From Actinobacteria bacterium 69-20 (GTDB lineage: Bacteria > Actinomycetota > Actinomycetes > Mycobacteriales > Nakamurellaceae): 64,000 nucleotides of DNA. Both the position numbers and the translations under genes were made by a program. Below the pieces are notes generated by a model. That model was not told where the DNA came from and searched no databases. It saw nothing but the letters and a program-made list of their open reading frames with translations. The stretch lies in the NCBI GenBank assembly GCA_001897425.1, contig MKSW01000033.1, forward strand, positions 228,668 through 292,667, given 5' to 3'. This document shows, in pieces, positions 7,830-18,961 of this stretch. Numbering within the stretch: position 1 is the stretch's first letter; each line of letters opens with the position of its first letter.

Positions 7830-8408
7830 TCACGCCGCCGGCACCGAGCGCACCGAATCCACCGCGGCGAGCGGCAGCAGCACCACTGAGCGAACGCTCG
7901 ACGCGCGCCTCGGCTCCCACGCCGGATGCAGCGCGACCTCGAGGAAATCGCTGCCGACCCGATCCAGAGTTCCCGACAGATCCGCCGTGCCGCCCTGGTC
8001 GCCACGGGCGCCCATGACGCCGATCGTGACCGGTGCCCGATCGCGCGCGATGCCGCGCAGGGCGAGCCGGAGGTCGAATCGGCTCGCGACGACGGTGAGC
8101 GGCATGCCCGTGGCGGACGTCAGCCCGTCGAGCGTCACCACGGCCGCGGACGCCACGATGGTCTCGCCCTCCGCGGCGCTCGCCAGCAGCAGCCAGTCGG
8201 GGCCGACCTCGCGGAGTTCGCCGGTATGGGCCCGGCCGCCGCGGGTGCGGACGGTGATCGACCGGCCGATGGCCCCGGCGCAGCGCTGGACCATCGTTAC
8301 CGACCCCGCCGCCTGGCGCTCACGGTCCGGCAGCTCGGCCATCAGTTCGGCATCGGCCCAGTCGGCGAAACGCGAGTCCAGGTCGGCGAACAGCTGCTCC
8401 CATCGCAT
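7830..8408 (-). CDS. Conserved actinobacterial protein, Sm-like middle
   Basis: A 192-residue protein from ATG 8408, beginning MRWEQLFADLDSRFADWADA. I do not recognise a named family. The middle, SITVRTRGGRAHTGELREVG followed by a hydrophobic DWLLLAS, resembles the beta-strand pattern of an Sm-like barrel, which is an inference. No transmembrane or signal segment is visible. Short conserved proteins starting MRW(E/D)xLFADL are, from memory, widespread in Mycobacteriales near HTH_17 genes. It is transcribed away from the LysM gene, leaving a short divergent promoter region (8409-8494). Confidence 0.6.
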   Translation of the reverse strand: MRWEQLFADLDSRFADWADAELMAELPDRERQAAGSVTMVQRCAGAIGRSITVRTRGGRAHTGELREVGPDWLLLASAAEGETIVASAAVVTLDGLTSATGMPLTVVASRFDLRLALRGIARDRAPVTIGVMGARGDQGGTADLSGTLDRVGSDFLEVALHPAWEPRRASSVRSVVLLPLAAVDSVRSVPAA

Positions 8409-8457
8409 GCCATCACGGTGACAAGCCCGCGCCGAACCGTCAAGCGCGGAAATTTCC

Positions 8458-8487
8458 TTGACAAAGGTGATTCGGGTCCGCTTCACT
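8458..8487 (+). promoter_or_regulatory. Candidate promoter of LysM gene
   Basis: A consensus TTGACA lies at 8458-8463. The best -10 at an 18-base spacing is TTCACT (8482-8487), which is weak. Transcription would begin close to the ATG at 8495, so the mRNA may be leaderless, as is common in this group. Confidence 0.4.
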
Positions 8488-8494
8488 CTTGTTC

Positions 8495-9808
8495 ATGTCA
8501 TTTGATGCAGTTCGCCTTGATTCGAACTCGACCAAGTGTGATCGGCACGATTCAACCGGGTCCCGTGATCGACGCGCAACCCAGGATCGCCGCTTGTCCC
8601 GATGGCGGGTCGGTCTGGGCCTGCTAGGTCCCCTCGGCGTTGCGGTGCTGCTCCCGGACCCGCGGACGTCGCTCGCTCAGTTGACCGACCCGCGCCCCGA
8701 TGTGGTTCTCGGCGCGGTGGCCATGCTGGCGGCCGCGCTCGTGGTGTGGGCACTCGTCGCTTGGGCGGCGCTCGTTGCGTGCGCGGCGATCGCCGGTCAC
8801 TTGCCGGGCGCGGCGGGTCGGTTCGGCCGACGTCTGCTGGTCGCCGTGACGCCGGCCGCCTTGCGCCGCGTCGTGGTCGCGGCCGCCGGGATTTCAATCG
8901 CCGCGGGGATCGGCGCGTGCGGTGCACCGACAGCGCCGGCGGCCGGTTCCGCTCCTGGCGCGGCTTCGCTGGCCGCGGTCACCATTGCTGCTCCGGTCGG
9001 CGCGTCACCCGTCGCGCAGAACGCGACGGGCGGGCCGTCCGGCGGACCGATCGCTCAGGGACGGGTGCTGATCGACCTCGACTGGCCGCAGACTGCCGGC
9101 AGCACCGGCGAGATACCGGAGCCGACGACTGGGCCGACGATAAGGCTGACGACCGCACCGGCGGCGGCATCCGCAGCGGGGCCAGCGGCGGTGTCGGCAG
9201 CAGCGGACGCTAGCACCGACTCAGGCGAAACCGCCGACGCAGCAACCGCTTCCGGCAGGGCCGACGACATCCCGGGCGGCGCGCGGGATGTCGACACGGC
9301 GGGCATAGGCACGGCCCTCGTCGCGCCGGTCGGCACGGATCACGCTCCGCGAAACGGCAGTGCCCATCCAACTGGCAGTGCCCAACACACTGACCGAGCC
9401 CCCGCCGCCGATGCCACCACGCCCATGACGCCGTTCGCCGGCACGCCGGCCGACGATGTGTCGGCGGCCGTGCGATCCGAGGCCCCGGCAAGCGATGCCG
9501 GCCCTTCCCTAGCGGGCACATCGGGCACCGCAGGTGAAGTGGACACGACAATCGCAGTGGTGGTCCGCCCCGGCGATTCACTGTGGGCGATCGCCGCGGC
9601 GCATCTTCCGTCGGGCGCGAGCGCGGCGAGCATCGACGCTTCCTGGCGGCAGTGGTACGCGGCCAATCGCGATGTGATCGGTGCGAACCCGAACCTCGTC
9701 ATACCAGGTCAGGTACTGCTCCCGCCGAGGGCAGCGGCGACCAGACAGGGCCACCCGGCGGCGTCTGTGTCGCAAGGCCCCACCGAGTACCCGGGCAGCG
9801 CGCGATGA
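8495..9808 (+). CDS. LysM-domain membrane protein
   Basis: A 437-residue protein from ATG 8495. Hydrophobic segments lie around residues 32-47 (GLGLLGPLGVAVLLP) and 65-95 (VVLGAVAMLAAALVVWALVA). A further hydrophobic stretch follows (VVVAAAGISIAAGIGACG), then about 200 residues of Ala/Thr/Pro/Asp-rich linker. The C-terminal LysM domain has VRPGDSLWAIAAAHLP near residue 355 and NPNLVIPGQVLLPP at the end, and would bind peptidoglycan N-acetylglucosamine. The gene overlaps the next one by ATGA. The exact start is uncertain, since TTG 8489 and later GTG codons are also in frame. Confidence 0.75.
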   Translation: MSFDAVRLDSNSTKCDRHDSTGSRDRRATQDRRLSRWRVGLGLLGPLGVAVLLPDPRTSLAQLTDPRPDVVLGAVAMLAAALVVWALVAWAALVACAAIAGHLPGAAGRFGRRLLVAVTPAALRRVVVAAAGISIAAGIGACGAPTAPAAGSAPGAASLAAVTIAAPVGASPVAQNATGGPSGGPIAQGRVLIDLDWPQTAGSTGEIPEPTTGPTIRLTTAPAAASAAGPAAVSAAADASTDSGETADAATASGRADDIPGGARDVDTAGIGTALVAPVGTDHAPRNGSAHPTGSAQHTDRAPAADATTPMTPFAGTPADDVSAAVRSEAPASDAGPSLAGTSGTAGEVDTTIAVVVRPGDSLWAIAAAHLPSGASAASIDASWRQWYAANRDVIGANPNLVIPGQVLLPPRAAATRQGHPAASVSQGPTEYPGSAR

Positions 9809-11049
9809 CGAGTGCACTGCTCGACCGCCCCGCCGCCGCGCCGACCCGCCGCGCGGTGCATCTCGCCGCCGCGCCCGAGGCCGACCGAGCCCCGGCATAT
9901 CCGGCCGATGACGAGCCTGTTGCCACTGCCGGCGCTGCCGACACTGCCGAGCCGACCGGAGCCGTCGTGCCGGCCGCAGCTCTTCCGGCCGGGGGCCACC
10001 GGGGCGCACTGGCCACTTCGTTGCACCGCGGACCGCACCTCGTGCCAGTGCCGGATTCGGACCCGCCCTTCGAAGACATCCCGCCGAATCCCGACGCCGA
10101 GGCGATGCGTCGAGCGCGCCGTACCGTGTTCCGGCGCTGGGCGGCCGCGGCCCAAGGCACGAATACGCCGACCTCCGCGTGTGCGCTTTCGGCAGGAGAC
10201 GGCGCAGCCGGGGCCGATACCGCGACAGCCCGGGCAGCATCGGCCCGCACGGCATCGGGCATCGCGGCGATCCCCGCTCAACGGTCCGGCGCCGCGCTCG
10301 CACTCGCGCCGGACGGCGCACCACGAGCCGCACGGAGGTCTGCACAGGGGAACTCCCCGGCATCCGCCCCGTCACCGGCACGAACGCAGGTCCCCATCAC
10401 GCACCGCAGATACGCGCCGGTCGGAAGCCTCCGCCCGGTCGTGCGGGCGGCGGAGCGCCAGCGATCTACGCAGGTCGCGCCCGGTCCGACCGCCCGCGCC
10501 GTGCCGCGGCGCGCACCGGTGGCCGAGCCCCGGATCGCGCCCCGCATCGAGGGTCGGGTACAGCCCCGAAGCGACGCCCGGCTGCAGGCCCGAAGCGACC
10601 CCAGCGCAGCCCCGCGAGCCGCGTTCGCCGTCCGCCCGGCCGTCATCACATCGGACGTGCCTGACTGGTCGACCGAATGCGACATGGGCGTCCGGCCGAC
10701 GTCGAGCGCCGCCCTTCCCCCCGCGGTCGATGCGGGCACGGTTCTGGTTCGCGGCCTGATCGAAGCCCTTTCTGGCCGACGCAGTCTCGAGCAACTGCGC
10801 ATGCATTGCGCCCCACAGGTTTTCGCCGGTCTCGAAGACCTACCCGCGCTTCCAGGCGCCACAGGCGCTGCCGCGGGCGGAGTCCGCACGGCAGGCGCCG
10901 CGCCCATCGCGGTCTGGGCATGCGAACCCGCCGACGGCGTCGCGGAGGTCTCGGCCGCGTTCCGATGCGGTGGCCGCACCCGCGCCCTGGCGCTCCGTAT
11001 GGAGGGAGTCGACGGACACTGGCGCATCACGGTGCTGCACCTCGGCTGA
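9805..11049 (+). CDS. Rv3235-family (DUF6459) protein, expanded
   Basis: A 414-residue protein whose ends match the Rv3235/DUF6459 family. The N-terminal part has HLVPVPDSDPPFEDIP. The C-terminal domain has LVRGLIEALSGRRSLEQLRM, a Pro-rich gap and VEGVDGHWRITVLHLG. The function is unknown; the family sits near secA in Mycobacteriales, as here. Typical members are well under 250 residues. This one has an inserted middle of about 200 residues that is rich in Arg, Ala and Pro and probably disordered. Translation is coupled to the LysM gene through an ATGA overlap, suggesting a joint envelope- or secretion-related function. Confidence 0.75.
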   Translation: MTSALLDRPAAAPTRRAVHLAAAPEADRAPAYPADDEPVATAGAADTAEPTGAVVPAAALPAGGHRGALATSLHRGPHLVPVPDSDPPFEDIPPNPDAEAMRRARRTVFRRWAAAAQGTNTPTSACALSAGDGAAGADTATARAASARTASGIAAIPAQRSGAALALAPDGAPRAARRSAQGNSPASAPSPARTQVPITHRRYAPVGSLRPVVRAAERQRSTQVAPGPTARAVPRRAPVAEPRIAPRIEGRVQPRSDARLQARSDPSAAPRAAFAVRPAVITSDVPDWSTECDMGVRPTSSAALPPAVDAGTVLVRGLIEALSGRRSLEQLRMHCAPQVFAGLEDLPALPGATGAAAGGVRTAGAAPIAVWACEPADGVAEVSAAFRCGGRTRALALRMEGVDGHWRITVLHLG

Positions 11050-11204
11050 GCAGAATCGGACGTTGCCCTTCCGGACTTCCCCCCGCCGACCGAGTGTCAC
11101 GGCAGCTCCGAGCCGCGACTCCACGCATTCCGACGACTCGTCAGATCCAGCGCCACGATCGGATACAGTGCCGCAATCGGACGTCGGCTGCGGAGGATCG
11201 GCAC

Positions 11205-12041
11205 ATGATGACAAGCGGGGGCACAGCCACGAGCGCAGGCACCACAGCGGACACGGCCGTAGACACCGTAGGCACTGCATCGACCACCGCGCCCCGGCTG
11301 CAGGTGATCGTGGCGCACCCAGACGACGAGTCGTTCGGATGCGGATCGCTCCTGCTGTACGCGGCAGCATCGGGTATGACGACGTCCGTGTGCTGTGCCA
11401 CCCGCGGCGAGGAGGGCGGCGAGGATGCGGTGCGCGGCGCCGAACTCGGCCGTATCCGCGAGGCGGAGCTACGTGAGGCGGCCGCAGTGATGCATGTGTC
11501 CCGGGTCGATCTGCTCGACTTCGTAGATTCCGGAATGAGCGGCGAGGCGCCCGTGGGCTCGCTGCACGCCGCGGGCGAGGGCGCCGTCATATCCGCTGTG
11601 CGCGAGCGCATCTCGGATTTTCGCCCGGATATCCTGGTGACGCTGGACGCGAGCGACAGCCACCGGGACCATGTGCGGATGCGCGACGCGACCATCGCGG
11701 CCGCACAGGCCGAGGGCGTGCCCAGGGTCTACCTAGCCTGCCTGCCGCGGTCGCTCATGCGCCGGTGGATCGATCACATGCGCACGACGCGCCCGGGCAT
11801 GGAGCACCTGGACGCGGACGCCGCCGCCATGGGAACGCCGGACGAGCGCATCACGCATCGCATCGACGCGAGCGCACACCTCGCCGCGCGAGATCGGGCG
11901 ATGGCGGTCCACGCGTCGCAGACGTCGCCGTACGACGGGCTGCCGACCGACCTGCGCGAGGCGTTCCTGAGCGAGGTCCACCTGCAGCAGGTGATCCCGC
12001 CGTGGCCGGGCGGGCCGGTGCGCGGGACGCTCACCGACTGA
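11205..12041 (+). CDS. PIG-L family (LmbE-like) deacetylase
   Basis: A 278-residue zinc-dependent GlcNAc-PI de-N-acetylase family protein, related to MshB and Mca of mycothiol metabolism. The zinc motif AHPDDESFGCG is at about residues 33-43, and the second motif DSHRDHVRM supplies the third His. The start at ATG 11205 has GGAGGA 7 bases upstream; the codon after it is also ATG. The first 25 residues are Thr/Ala-rich and probably unstructured. The substrate cannot be told from the sequence: mycothiol-pathway intermediates, S-conjugates or another N-acetylated glycan are all possible. It faces secA convergently. Confidence 0.85.
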   Translation: MMTSGGTATSAGTTADTAVDTVGTASTTAPRLQVIVAHPDDESFGCGSLLLYAAASGMTTSVCCATRGEEGGEDAVRGAELGRIREAELREAAAVMHVSRVDLLDFVDSGMSGEAPVGSLHAAGEGAVISAVRERISDFRPDILVTLDASDSHRDHVRMRDATIAAAQAEGVPRVYLACLPRSLMRRWIDHMRTTRPGMEHLDADAAAMGTPDERITHRIDASAHLAARDRAMAVHASQTSPYDGLPTDLREAFLSEVHLQQVIPPWPGGPVRGTLTD

Positions 12042-12089
12042 ACGGCTCGGTCCCGTCGACGAAGCGGCGCCGGTCGCTGCGGGGTCGCG

Positions 12090-15002
<2,913 letters not shown>

Positions 15003-15099
15003 GTTGACACCTCAGTCGTTCGTCATGCACTCGTTGGCGCACCCCATGGTAAGCGCACTCACCACGTTGACCGTGCACGCGACCGCGCGGCGAAGCCGC

Positions 15100-15693
15100 T
15101 CAGCCCAGCCGCAACAGCCCGTAATCGAAACCCTTTCGACGGTAGACGACGCTCGCCAACCCCGACTCGGCGTCATTGAAGAGGTAGAAGTCGTGGCCCA
15201 CGAGTTCCATCTGCCAGAGCGCCTGGTCCACCGTGATCGGGTCGGCCGGGTGGCTCTTGATGCGCACCACACGACCCGGGCCGCCCTCGTCGGGAGCCGC
15301 TCCCGCCTCGCCGTTCTCGGCCGCACCGTCGACCGCCGCGATCGCCTCCGCTTCGGCGGCGACCTCGCCCATCGGACTGCGAGACGTCACGCGATCGAGT
15401 CGGCGCCCGCGCGCCTTCCGCAGCCGCCCCTCCAGCTTTTCGACGGCGAGATCGAGTGCCGCGTAAAACGTTTCGGCCGACGCCTCCGCCCGCACGGCCG
15501 GACCGCGCCCGGTGACGGTGAGCTGCACGCGCTGCTTGGTCTTGGTCTGCCGTGGATTCGCCTCATGCGCGAGCTCCACCTCGACGCGCGACAACTTCGG
15601 GTCGTACCGCTCCGCCCGGGCGAGCTTGTCGGACGCGTGCACCTTGAAATGCTCAGGCACCTCGACGTTCCGCCCCGTCACGACGATATCCAC
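15100..15693 (-). CDS. hpf: Ribosome hibernation promoting factor (long form)
   Basis: A 197-residue long-form HPF/RaiA protein that inactivates ribosomes by dimerising them during stasis. Residues 1-105 form the S30AE domain (MDIVVTGRNVEVPEHFKVHA, then FYAALDLAVEKLEGRLRKAR). The C-terminal dimerisation domain begins near residue 142 (VVRIKSHPADPITVDQALWQ) and ends in a YRRKGFDYGLLR motif. An acidic Ala/Glu linker of about 35 residues joins the two. The start codon is GTG 15693. It lies between comF and secA on the same strand. The 15694-15842 interval before it contains a TAGATT/CATAAGGAG stretch that may be its promoter, but I could not assign boxes with confidence. Confidence 0.95.
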   Translation of the reverse strand: MDIVVTGRNVEVPEHFKVHASDKLARAERYDPKLSRVEVELAHEANPRQTKTKQRVQLTVTGRGPAVRAEASAETFYAALDLAVEKLEGRLRKARGRRLDRVTSRSPMGEVAAEAEAIAAVDGAAENGEAGAAPDEGGPGRVVRIKSHPADPITVDQALWQMELVGHDFYLFNDAESGLASVVYRRKGFDYGLLRLG

Positions 15694-15842
15694 GTGTCCT
15701 CCCAGGTCCGGCGGGTCTCTACGACCCGTGTTGATCCCAATCCCTGACCGGGGTGGCGTGGCCGGTGCGAACCCCGGTACTCCTTATGAATCTACCGTGC
15801 ATGACGGGCCGTCGCGTACACGCTCCACGCGCCGGCCGACGA

Positions 15843-16703
15843 TCATGGCCCGACCGAACGGCGGCGCGCGGATGCCGGGAGCAGCGGCTTTCGCGGCGAC
15901 GGAACCGCGGCGAGAACCAGCACACCGCCGAGTGTGACGCCGCTCGCAGCCAACGCCTCGCATGATCCACCGACGGTCGCACCGGAGGTGAGCACGTCGT
16001 CGAGCAGAACGGTGAACGCGCCCGGCGGGGGCGCCGCCCGCGCATCGAACTGGACGGCGCCGGCGAGGTTCGCGGCGCGCGCGGCAGCGTCGAGGCCGAC
16101 CGAATCACGGACTTTCCCGGACAAGCGAAGGCACGGGGCGACGCCCGCCGGCCGCCCGTGCGCGGCGAGCACCGCCGCGGCCATCCGAGCCATGGCGGCG
16201 ACCGGGTCACCACCGCGTGCCCGCGCCGATGCACGCCGGGTCGGCGCCGGAACGAGCCACAGCTCCGGCGGTAGCACCGCCGCGTCCTGCAACGCCACGA
16301 GCCCCGCCCCGAGCGCGGCGCCGAGCCGCGGCGGCAGGTCCCGCCGGCCGCGCTCCTTGCCGGCGATGATCGCTGCTCGCACCGGCCCCGCATAGCGGGC
16401 GAGCGCGTGCACCGTCGGCAGGACGAGCCCGGCCGCCGCCAGCCGGTCCAGCGCAGCCTCGGGCAGCGCCACGGCTCGCGGCCGCCGTTGCAGGGTGGCG
16501 GCGCACGCCTCACACCAGGGCACAGGCGCGTGGCAACCGGGGCAGGTGCGTGGCAGCACCAGGTCGATCGCAACGCGCAACGTCTCGATGACGACGCCGA
16601 GCAGCGGCCGGAACGCACCCCCGCTCCGCGCCCCTGACGACGACGACAACGACGACGAGAACAACCCCAGTCGGCCGGATGCCGGCTCCGAATCCATGGT
16701 CAT
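15843..16703 (-). CDS. comF: ComF-family phosphoribosyltransferase-like protein
   Basis: A 286-residue ComF-like protein. A four-Cys cluster (PRTCPGCHAPVPWCEAC, about residues 51-67) forms the zinc finger, and the phosphoribosyltransferase loop is VLLDDVLTSGAT near residue 232. Family members are linked to DNA uptake or recombination in naturally competent bacteria; the role in actinobacteria is not clear. The N-terminal 35 residues are Ser-rich and may not be translated, since later starts exist. The gene sits between lpqB and hpf, the conserved order in Mycobacteriales. Its upstream region contains two DnaA-box-like sites and a GTCATA motif. Confidence 0.85.
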   Translation of the reverse strand: MTMDSEPASGRLGLFSSSLSSSSGARSGGAFRPLLGVVIETLRVAIDLVLPRTCPGCHAPVPWCEACAATLQRRPRAVALPEAALDRLAAAGLVLPTVHALARYAGPVRAAIIAGKERGRRDLPPRLGAALGAGLVALQDAAVLPPELWLVPAPTRRASARARGGDPVAAMARMAAAVLAAHGRPAGVAPCLRLSGKVRDSVGLDAAARAANLAGAVQFDARAAPPPGAFTVLLDDVLTSGATVGGSCEALAASGVTLGGVLVLAAVPSPRKPLLPASARRRSVGP

Positions 16704-16722
16704 GCGACAGAGGCTCGCACGA

Positions 16723-16795
16723 GAACTTCGTCATACTCGGAAATCCGGCAGGAATGTGGACAACTGTGCGAAGAGATGCGGCTTCCTGTGGATAA
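16723..16795. promoter_or_regulatory. GTCATA motif plus two DnaA-box-like sites
   Basis: In the lpqB-comF gap the plus strand shows GAACTTCGTCATA (16723-16735), then TGTGGACAA (16755-16763), the complement of a consensus DnaA box, then TGTGGATAA (16787-16795). The order of a CGTCATA core followed by GGAATGTGGACAAC matches the right half of the 82-bp repeats, so this may be a shortened relative. There is no DUE-like AT-rich stretch, so it is not an origin. Confidence 0.5.
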
Positions 16796-16810
16796 CCCGA
16801 GCGTTGTCGG

Positions 16811-18961
16811 TCAGTTGGGGTAGAACGGCATGGTCCCCGTCATCCAGTTGCGACCGTCCGGCGGCACCCACTGCCCGGTGAGCCGGCCGCCCTGCAACTG
16901 CCAGATACGACCACCGAAGGAGATGAGCAATGGGAGATCGGAATTGGAGCTCGCGATCGCCTCCACGTCGCCGAAGACGTCGCCGAACACCTGCGAGGTA
17001 GTGACGGCGTCCTCACTCTGACCGTCCACCGACACCTCGAACACGGTGCGGTGCGTGCTGCCGGTGATCTTCGCGCCCACCAGCAGGGTGGTGGAATCCT
17101 CCCAGGTCACCGGGCCGACGTCGGTGAGGTCAGGGCGGAGCACGGTCAGGCCGGTGATCTGCATGCCGTGATGGTCCGCGTTCGCCGCACCGCCGCTGCC
17201 GCTCGCACCGCCGGTACCGCTGGAACCGCCAGCAGCGCCCCCGCCTCCGGAGGCGCCCGCCGTACCCGTGGCGCTGCCGGACGTGCCCGTCGGGCCGCCG
17301 GATGCTCCGGAGGCGGGCGCCGATGACGAGGCGGAACTAGGGTCCTCCGGCGTATCCGTTGTCGGCGAGATGACGCCGAGGTACAGCGCCCCGCCGGCGA
17401 CCACGGCGACCCGCACACCGTCCGGTGAGAGCGTCAGCGCCGTCACCGGCCCGAGGCCCGCGAGCCCCGGCACCGGGACCCGCGACCACGTCGGGGCACC
17501 CGAGGTGATCGTCACCTGGTACACCTCCGGCTGGGTGGCACCGTTCTGCACGGTCCACGCGGCGAAGCCCCAGCGGGTGAAGCTCGGCTGCGTCAGCGTG
17601 GTCGCCTTGAGCGCGGTGACGGCGGGCTGGTGGTCGAACGGCCGGCCTACGAGCAGTTCCTGGCCGCCGTCCGGATTGCGTGTCACGGCGGCCAGCGCGC
17701 CGGAGGCTGCGGACAGTGCCGCGGACAGCACGTGCACCGAGCCAGTGCCGACGCTGCCCCACATCGGGGTGCCGTCGGACAGCCGCAGGATCACCCCGCT
17801 GTCGATGTAATAGGCGTCAGAGACCGCCTGCGCGGATCCGGGTACGGCATCGGGGCTGAAGTTCTCCACTGTGCCGCTGGCCAGGCTGTACACGTTGTCC
17901 GGGTTGTCCGGATTACTGGCGGATGCCGTCGGCCCGGTGGTCGATCCGCCCGCGGCGCCCGCCGTGTTGAGCGGCAGGCCGTTGACGGTGATCGCAATCT
18001 GCTGCACGTCCGGGTCGAGCGTCCAGACCACCTGCGCGGCCAGCGCCTGGCGCGCGGCCGGAGTCGTGACGTCGACGCCGCCGAGGTCGACATGGGCGAT
18101 TCCCGCGGAGTCGATGTGCACGTTCGACTGCAGCTCGGCGCCCGGCCCGAGTTGGGTACGGGCCGCGCCGGTGAGCTGTTTGCTCGGGCCGCGCAGCAGC
18201 AGGTCCATCAATCGGTTCGCGGACAGTTCGGGGTTATGCGAATTGGGGATGTACCGGATATCCGGCACCACCACGCGCCCGGTGGCGTCCAGGAAGTAAA
18301 CGGTGCGCGAACGCAGCGCGGTGGAGAAGTCACCCCGGGTGATGAGCACGCTGTCCGGCGGGTCGGTGATACGCCATTGGCCATCCGTCTTGTCCAGATG
18401 CACGGTGATCTGGTAGTCGCGCGAATCGACCGGCCGGTAGGAGCGGTCGGACTCGACGGCACCGACCTGCCGCCCGGAAACCGTGACGGTGCCCGGGTTG
18501 TCGGGGTCGGGTGTCGCCGAGAAATCATCCGACAGTACGACGATCGGGGTCGAACTCGAGTCCGCGTGCCAGGACTTCTGGGCCGCCGGGGTGAGGTATT
18601 CGCGCGCGACCACGAACGACTCGCCGGCCGTGTCGTACTCCGTTAGAGCCGAGGCGTGGATGAACTCGCGGACGATCTGCTCGGGCTGCTGCCCGGGGTC
18701 CGGGCCCTGCGGCGCGGCCGGGATCGACTGGTCGGCGACCTTGCGCACCACTTGCGGCGAGCCGGACGTGGGCAAACCGGCGCAGCCGGCCACCAGCACG
18801 ACCGCGAGTATCGCTCCAAACACAGCGGCCAGCGTCGCGATCGGCGAGCGGGCGCGGCGGTCGATCGCCGGCCGGCGGCACGAGCGAGCCGTCCATCGCC
18901 GAACGTCCGGCCGGGTGTCCGGCCGAACGCCTGGGCGATCGTCCCATCGGTGCTGGCCCAT
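16811..18961 (-). CDS. lpqB: Lipoprotein LpqB, MtrAB accessory protein
   Basis: A 716-residue lipoprotein of the LpqB family, which modulates the MtrB sensor kinase from outside the membrane. A hydrophobic signal (ATLAAVFGAILAVVLVAGC) gives lipobox VAGC with Cys60, followed by AGLPTSGSPQ. The GerMN-like part lies around 210-330 (MDLLLRGPSKQLTGAARTQL) and the rest is a beta-propeller-like region. The protein is longer than the usual length of about 580-600, partly because of a Gly/Ser/Ala-only insertion (about residues 540-600, encoded around 17170-17340). The ATG at 18961 overlaps the mtrB stop (ATGA), so the two are translationally coupled. Confidence 0.93.
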   Translation of the reverse strand: MGQHRWDDRPGVRPDTRPDVRRWTARSCRRPAIDRRARSPIATLAAVFGAILAVVLVAGCAGLPTSGSPQVVRKVADQSIPAAPQGPDPGQQPEQIVREFIHASALTEYDTAGESFVVAREYLTPAAQKSWHADSSSTPIVVLSDDFSATPDPDNPGTVTVSGRQVGAVESDRSYRPVDSRDYQITVHLDKTDGQWRITDPPDSVLITRGDFSTALRSRTVYFLDATGRVVVPDIRYIPNSHNPELSANRLMDLLLRGPSKQLTGAARTQLGPGAELQSNVHIDSAGIAHVDLGGVDVTTPAARQALAAQVVWTLDPDVQQIAITVNGLPLNTAGAAGGSTTGPTASASNPDNPDNVYSLASGTVENFSPDAVPGSAQAVSDAYYIDSGVILRLSDGTPMWGSVGTGSVHVLSAALSAASGALAAVTRNPDGGQELLVGRPFDHQPAVTALKATTLTQPSFTRWGFAAWTVQNGATQPEVYQVTITSGAPTWSRVPVPGLAGLGPVTALTLSPDGVRVAVVAGGALYLGVISPTTDTPEDPSSASSSAPASGASGGPTGTSGSATGTAGASGGGGAAGGSSGTGGASGSGGAANADHHGMQITGLTVLRPDLTDVGPVTWEDSTTLLVGAKITGSTHRTVFEVSVDGQSEDAVTTSQVFGDVFGDVEAIASSNSDLPLLISFGGRIWQLQGGRLTGQWVPPDGRNWMTGTMPFYPN

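Noticed and set aside
16723..16795. A replication origin near comF because of DnaA-box-like sites.
   Set aside because: Only two boxes, no AT-rich unwinding region, and no dnaA, dnaN or rpmH nearby.
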